A DNA stretch of 64,000 nucleotides, taken from positions 34,103,884-34,167,883 of the forward strand of contig CM074200.1 in NCBI GenBank assembly GCA_037179385.1, written 5' to 3'. Below are positions 58,914 to 64,000 of the stretch, in pieces (positions within the stretch are counted from its first letter, which is position 1; every line of letters starts with the position of its first letter). The stretch is from Holothuria scabra. Taxonomy: Eukaryota; Echinodermata; Holothuroidea; Aspidochirotida; Holothuriidae. Position numbers and translations under genes: made by a program. The notes beneath the pieces were generated by a model, which saw only the letters and a list, made by a program, of their open reading frames with translations, made no database searches and was not told the DNA's origin.

Positions 58914-61900
58914 GTTAGGGTGTAACAGTCCTAGGGCATGCCTCATTATTTGCATGGAGCCATGGAAGTTTTTACTCTCCCTTGATTTTATTTTATTTTT
59001 TTTTTTAAATTTGCATTTTCATACTTGCACTCCGAGTGGAACAAATGAATTATTCAGGATATTAATAACTTGTTGCTTGAGCACCCACCACACCCTACTC
59101 CCTTGTATTTTACATATATTTATATGCATGAAAGTCGAATGGGTTGGTCTTTATTATTCATCATTACAGTAATCACATCTAAATATGATACGAGAAGGAA
59201 GACTTGTATAACTGTTCAGAATGATTGCATGAAATTTTCCACATATAACCACCAAAATACAGTTTTATAATGCATTCAAAAAGGAAGTAAAGTTGATGTT
59301 TTTCAAGTTTTCCAGTCTTTTGGAAAAATTTGCCTTGGCTCTCTCCATAGTGGAGAACTTGAAAATTCATCAAAGATTTTGCTTTTTTTTATTTCTTTTT
59401 GACATCCTTCTGTTAAATTTCTAGTACTCTTGTCTTGAATTAAATTCTGTTTTTCGAGTTTGACTTTGAAAGCATCATGTCAAGAAAGCCCAGCTGCAGC
59501 TATAGATAGCAACTGTGGTAATGTTTTGTATTACATACATTACATTAGCAGGATTATATATGTAAACTGCTATTGAAATGCATGTAACAACAAACTTACA
59601 TCCAGTTTCTACAGTTCATTTGGTACAACTGCAGCCTCAGTTTTGACATGGTTCCTTATTGTCACATATAAACATTGTTTTTTTTTACATCAGTGTGCTG
59701 TTGTGAATTGAATTTTAATTACTTTATGGGGATTTTCCCCCCAATTTTGACTGCCTCATCATTAAGGGCAGTGATAACATCACACTGTGGTTTTTTACTT
59801 GTTAACAGAATGCATTTGATATTAAGATGTTACTACTTAGTATGCAACTTTGTGAATGCCTGCACAATTCATTCATTGCACTTTTGTAGAGGAACTGAAG
59901 TATATTTACATAAATAGGGATGTAGCCAGAGGGAACATGTCCCACCCCACTTCCTTCCCCCACTCTCCCCATCCCACCCCACATGAACCATTGTATTGAT
60001 AAAGAGAACACAGGAAATTATGAATGATTCATCAAATTCCATGCAATCTGCAGAGCAAATTGGGGTCTTAAATGTGTAAAAGACTTTAGGCAAGTTATTT
60101 TGAAATATTTGCAGTAGGTTTGATAAAGAAACTCATACCTTCAAGTGTACTTCAAGTCAAAGAATTCAGAAACATATATTAAACAGCATGAAAAGTGGGT
60201 TCTTACATTCCAATCTTCATAGGACATTCTTGAGCCAAGATATAAAATGTTGAAATTTATTCACTTGACACAATTTAGTCCATTGTGCAATAATTTGTGA
60301 CTTTCTTGTAGTGCAGCTCTCATAATACCTGCTTTGTTTCCCTTTAAAGTTAAAAATGTTTTATGAACTTGAACATTTTGTGTTTGCTTACATAGCATGT
60401 TGCAGAGATAGGGCTTAATTAATTACATAAGTACATATAAGGTGCAGTAACTTTCAGAAAGACAAAGAAATACAAACATTGTAATTGAGTAATACAACAA
60501 TGACATCACAAATTATTGCAAAGTGTACCATTTTAATTTGAATGAACAAATCTCAACATTTTATATCTCAGTTCAAGAATGTTCTTTGAAGATGGGAGTT
60601 GGACTGTTAGAATTCATTTTTCATGCTGCTTAATGTATATTTTTGACTGGGGTACACTTTTTAAGGGTACCCCTCAGCCCCCTCTTTTAACTTTTTTACT
60701 GCCCTGGCTATGTTCCTAATATCTATTGCAATGTATTCTGGTGAAATGTGGAACTTGCTGATGGCATTGGTTCTACATTTGACGTCTTTCTTTAGAATCA
60801 TGACAAATTACAATTATTGTAATAAAATATTTGTAAAGGGTAAAAAATGACAAAATGTAGTTAGGCCTGTTGGTTGTCCTTTTTTTAGTCAATTATAACG
60901 ATTGTAAAAAATACGAACTGACTATCAGATGTTTTGCAGAATAATTGAACTAAGCCTGTGATTGGTTAGAGGTGTACCTCACTTATGTATTGTAGTAGCA
61001 ATCAACATTTAGATATAGGGCTTGGTCCAGTTGACTTTGATTTATTAGGAGTTGCGGGGTGTATGGTAACAGAAGTTTATTAAATAGACTCTGTAAGGTA
61101 TTTACATTACCTGTTCCTCCTATAGTTATATCTGCAGTTGATGAACCTGCATTTTCCGCCTCCCATATCACCTCTTATGTGTATATTGGTCAAATCAGTC
61201 ACCCAGTCTTTTGAATTGTGTCAAATCAATAAACTCTTCTGTTCATATAGCCTAGTAATACCTCTATTAATATTATATAAACAAAACCACAAGAAAATAA
61301 AAAATCTATATAAATAGAACAAATTTTAGAAACTTTGGCACAAGTAGATGCAAATCATGCATGATGATAACAGGTCAGTGTGAATCAAAGAGGGTTGACT
61401 GCTTAGAGGACAACAACAAAAGACTTGTAGCAGTATAGAATTCTATTGCCTCATAATTACTCATATTCCACTCTTTTGCATGGACATACAATATCTCTGG
61501 ACTTTATAATTTCACTCTTAAACCCTAACCCTAATATGTCATCTCTAATGTAACATTCAATATGATACGTATTTTACTCGCTTCTTCTACTCTTTGCCAG
61601 GTTTGTCAATTCCACATCCAAAAGGCAAAGTGATTCATATCTTGCAGTGTTGGAATAATTTTTTCGAAAGAAATGGTTTTTAAATTTTTTTTTTAAATTT
61701 TTACTTTCTATGAAATTTAATATTCTAAAAAAAGTGGTAATTATCTAGAAAATCACCCTTAAGGTGTACTTTTTTTAGGTGCCACTACAGCTCTGACTTT
61801 GATCATGCAATTGCTGTGAAAATGAGCGAAAATTTTTGACAGTTCAGAAGAATTTTCAAGACCTCACAGACAGGTGTAAATGTCACCAGGTTCATAGATA

Positions 61901-64000
61901 AATGAATTAGTCAGAAATTTCAATTTTTATTCATTTTTTTTTTGAATGATCGGCCAATATTTGGTTTCATCATACTAACCAATTATAATTTTTAAATTAT
62001 TCATAAAAATTAGGATACCTACATGACCTTTGAGAAAGTAGAAATGTACACTTTCTTTTTAAAACTTCTCTTTATTTTGTATACAGTTCATATTATTTTT
62101 CTACCCCCACCCTTTGCATATACAGGGCTCATTATCTACATATTGGTGTCATTTTTCTTGTTTACTTATTCAATTTACATATTTTTCTGTTTGCTGCTCG
62201 AAGGAACCAGTTTGGGAACTGAGGAAAAAGGTGATTGGATTTTCAGTGAATGCCATTCTCACAACTCATATTCCTATAGCTTATCTGTCCTTTGTATAAT
62301 CCTCTTTCTATAAAACATCTTGGGTGTTTTTAGTTTTTTTCAGTTTTGAGTTTTTTTTTTTTTTTTCTTTTCATCATTTGGGTATTGGCTTATTGCTACA
62401 ATCCATATCTAACTTTTTCTGGGAATTTGAATTTTCAAAAGTGGTTGATACTTCTAAAGATGTTGAAGCTGTATGGCAATATTCTTTTCGAAGTTTTAAG
62501 AATAAACAAAAATATTTTCTTGTTTAGAGTAAAAAGCAATTATTTTCCGAAAGAGGGATGGACAGTAGAACAGGAAATGTTATCATGATTTGATAGCTAT
62601 CAGACTTTAGAGTGAATTATTAAAGAATGAGAAAATGTAAAATTACTTTAAAGCACAAAAAGGCTGTAGTGAAGGACAGCAATAAATCCTGTATGCTTTT
62701 CATATTATGCCTCAAAAGTAAAGAGTTCTGCAAAGTTGATTGCCTGTAGTCAGAATTAATCCTTTTACATCAAAGAGTTAATGAAGAGACAGGTCAAAAA
62801 ATGACCTATCTTCTTGACCTTCATGTGTTACCCACTTTTGAAATTTCAGATGCATGGAAAATGCCTGTCATCTTCACTTATGGCATGCCGTTGAATACAA
62901 AATGTCTCATTATTTAGTTGTGTGCACATATCTTATTAATATCTGTCACACAGCATTAACTATGTCCTGACGTAGAGATATTTGTAGACAGACATGTTGT
63001 TGTACTGCACCTGTATGCCCCCAGGCATCCGTACATTTCTATCCAGAAGTATGGATTGACATTAAAGTGAGCCGTAGGATTAAATTATGAAAGGTAAATT
63101 GGCTGGCTTTATCCTTGCCAAAGAGGACTCAACAATAACATAATAGATACTTTGAAGGTATTTTGTTCTTGGATGAGATAGGCGATGCCTTCAAGAAGAA
63201 GTAGGTGGTGCTTTACAAAATGTAATCTGTCTTTGTCGTGCTTGGACAATTAATTTTTGTTTCTCTAAATTGATACTGAGGTAGACTGTTAGTAACCAGC
63301 AGTAAAGCAGGGGACATTAACTATACGGCAATGGTAATTTTTCCACAAGGTTGTTGTCAAAGAATTTTCCTCTGGCCCCTGTGTAGTGACCTCTTGACCC
63401 CACCCAGGGCTCAAAGTAAGCTTGAAAAAGGGCATGGCCAAAATGAGCAAAATGGCCATGGGTCTATGTTATTTAAGTGAACATTTACTGAGGGGCATGA
63501 CAGGCATCAGACAAGGGCACAATGGCCATGGCTGTCGATACAGTGGGTGATTTCAGCCCTGCCCACCCCAAAGCCATTAATTTCAACTCTTCATACAAGG
63601 GAATTTTCGGAAATGAATGTAATTTAGGATGAGAAAGTTACGGTTGGATGAACTATTATAAAAGACTTGTAGAAGAGCTCAAATAGGTTCAATTACAAAA
63701 CTCTAATGTGTATTTGTAGTGGGCTATAAACTGTATGCTGCATGTATTTACATCAATACATGTTCGAAGAGGTACCTCCCTATGAGGGTTCTTGTAATCT
63801 CTGAGTAGTTCATTAAACAGCTTACAGTATGTCTGCAAGCTAATTTTGCAGTCCTTCATATTACATGATGAATCTGCAAAAAAGATCCCAACAAATATAT
63901 ATTTTGCACAGCTAGAAGTAAATTGTTCAGTATATCCTTAATTCTAGTACTTACATTTGATAATGAGTTTAGTCTGTAGCATTTTACTAATATTTCATTA
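58914..64000 (+). other. Intron 12, incomplete
   Basis: No further confident liprin exon is found to the end of the window. In particular the basic GIKSSIGRLFGKKEK segment and the SAM-domain exons are absent. The region contains a foldback repeat (60171-60645), a GGGATGTAGCCAGAGG motif (59918) resembling a decayed hAT end, T runs near 62350 and a CCCTAACCCTAA stretch (61522). A 27-nt exon-like stretch at 62204-62230 is discussed as a finding. The interval 62600-64000 shows nothing recognisable. Confidence 0.75.
60171..60645. repeat. Foldback element with ~135 bp inverted arms
   Basis: The left arm (60171-60305) carries AGCATGAAAA, GACATTCTTGAG, AGATATAAAATGTTGAAATT and GTGCAATAATTTGTGA. The right arm (about 60498-60645) carries the inverse: TCACAAATTATTGCA, ATTTTATATCTCAGTTCAAG and TTTTTCATGCT. 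Arms are separated by about 190 bp. The transcript of this intron could fold into a long imperfect hairpin. Confidence 0.7.

Overview
This is eukaryotic DNA: about 64 kb from inside one large gene on the + strand, the liprin-alpha gene (PPFIA1-4 of vertebrates, syd-2 of nematodes). Liprin-alpha is a cytoplasmic scaffold of the presynaptic active zone and of focal adhesions. Its short exons can be read one after another, each with GT..AG splice sites, matching phase and clear similarity to the liprin-alpha coiled-coil half. Neither end of the gene is present. The N-terminal exons lie upstream: the window opens already in frame inside an exon. The C-terminal half with the three SAM domains lies downstream. 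The AT-rich introns, GT/TCTG microsatellites, long G/C runs, tRNA-derived SINEs and many short inverted-repeat transposons suggest a marine invertebrate. An echinoderm or other non-vertebrate deuterostome is my guess, but the sequence does not prove it.

Layout: exon 1 (1-219), exon 2 (8894-8986), exon 3 (19747-19968), exon 4 (23139-23285), exon 5 (24718-24852), exon 6 (44022-44105), exon 7 (48358-48489), exon 8 (49907-50052), exon 9 (51098-51227), a possible cassette exon 9b (52045-52101), exon 10 (53540-53769), exon 11 (54953-55322) and a short exon 12 (58851-58913). Without 9b they encode about 657 residues. All introns are phase 0 except the two after exons 8 and 10, which are phase 2. Exon order and many boundaries fit the vertebrate gene as I remember it. 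The largest intron (24853-44021) is about 19 kb.

Almost everything else is intron, and its content is mostly mobile DNA. It includes a 5.5 kb element with 3-bp TAA target duplications (9482-14985) and a 1.7 kb element with TAGTGTTCGACC ends (15593-17283). These two share an inverted ~450 bp block carrying CCAAT and CRE-like motifs. There are several hAT-like MITEs, one with a perfect 8-bp duplication nested in a palindrome (18462-18726). There are also two tRNA-headed SINEs, a four-copy dispersed family, a three-copy family interrupted once by a SINE, an array of ~147 bp units, and several minisatellites.

I found no second protein-coding gene, no genuine tRNA or rRNA gene, no CRISPR array and no obviously new molecular system. 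The most unusual observation is in intron 7: four decayed tandem copies of the 3' end of coding exon 7 plus adjoining intron, all sharing a frame-breaking deletion. Next are the two candidate alternative exons and the shared regulatory-looking block in the two transposons.
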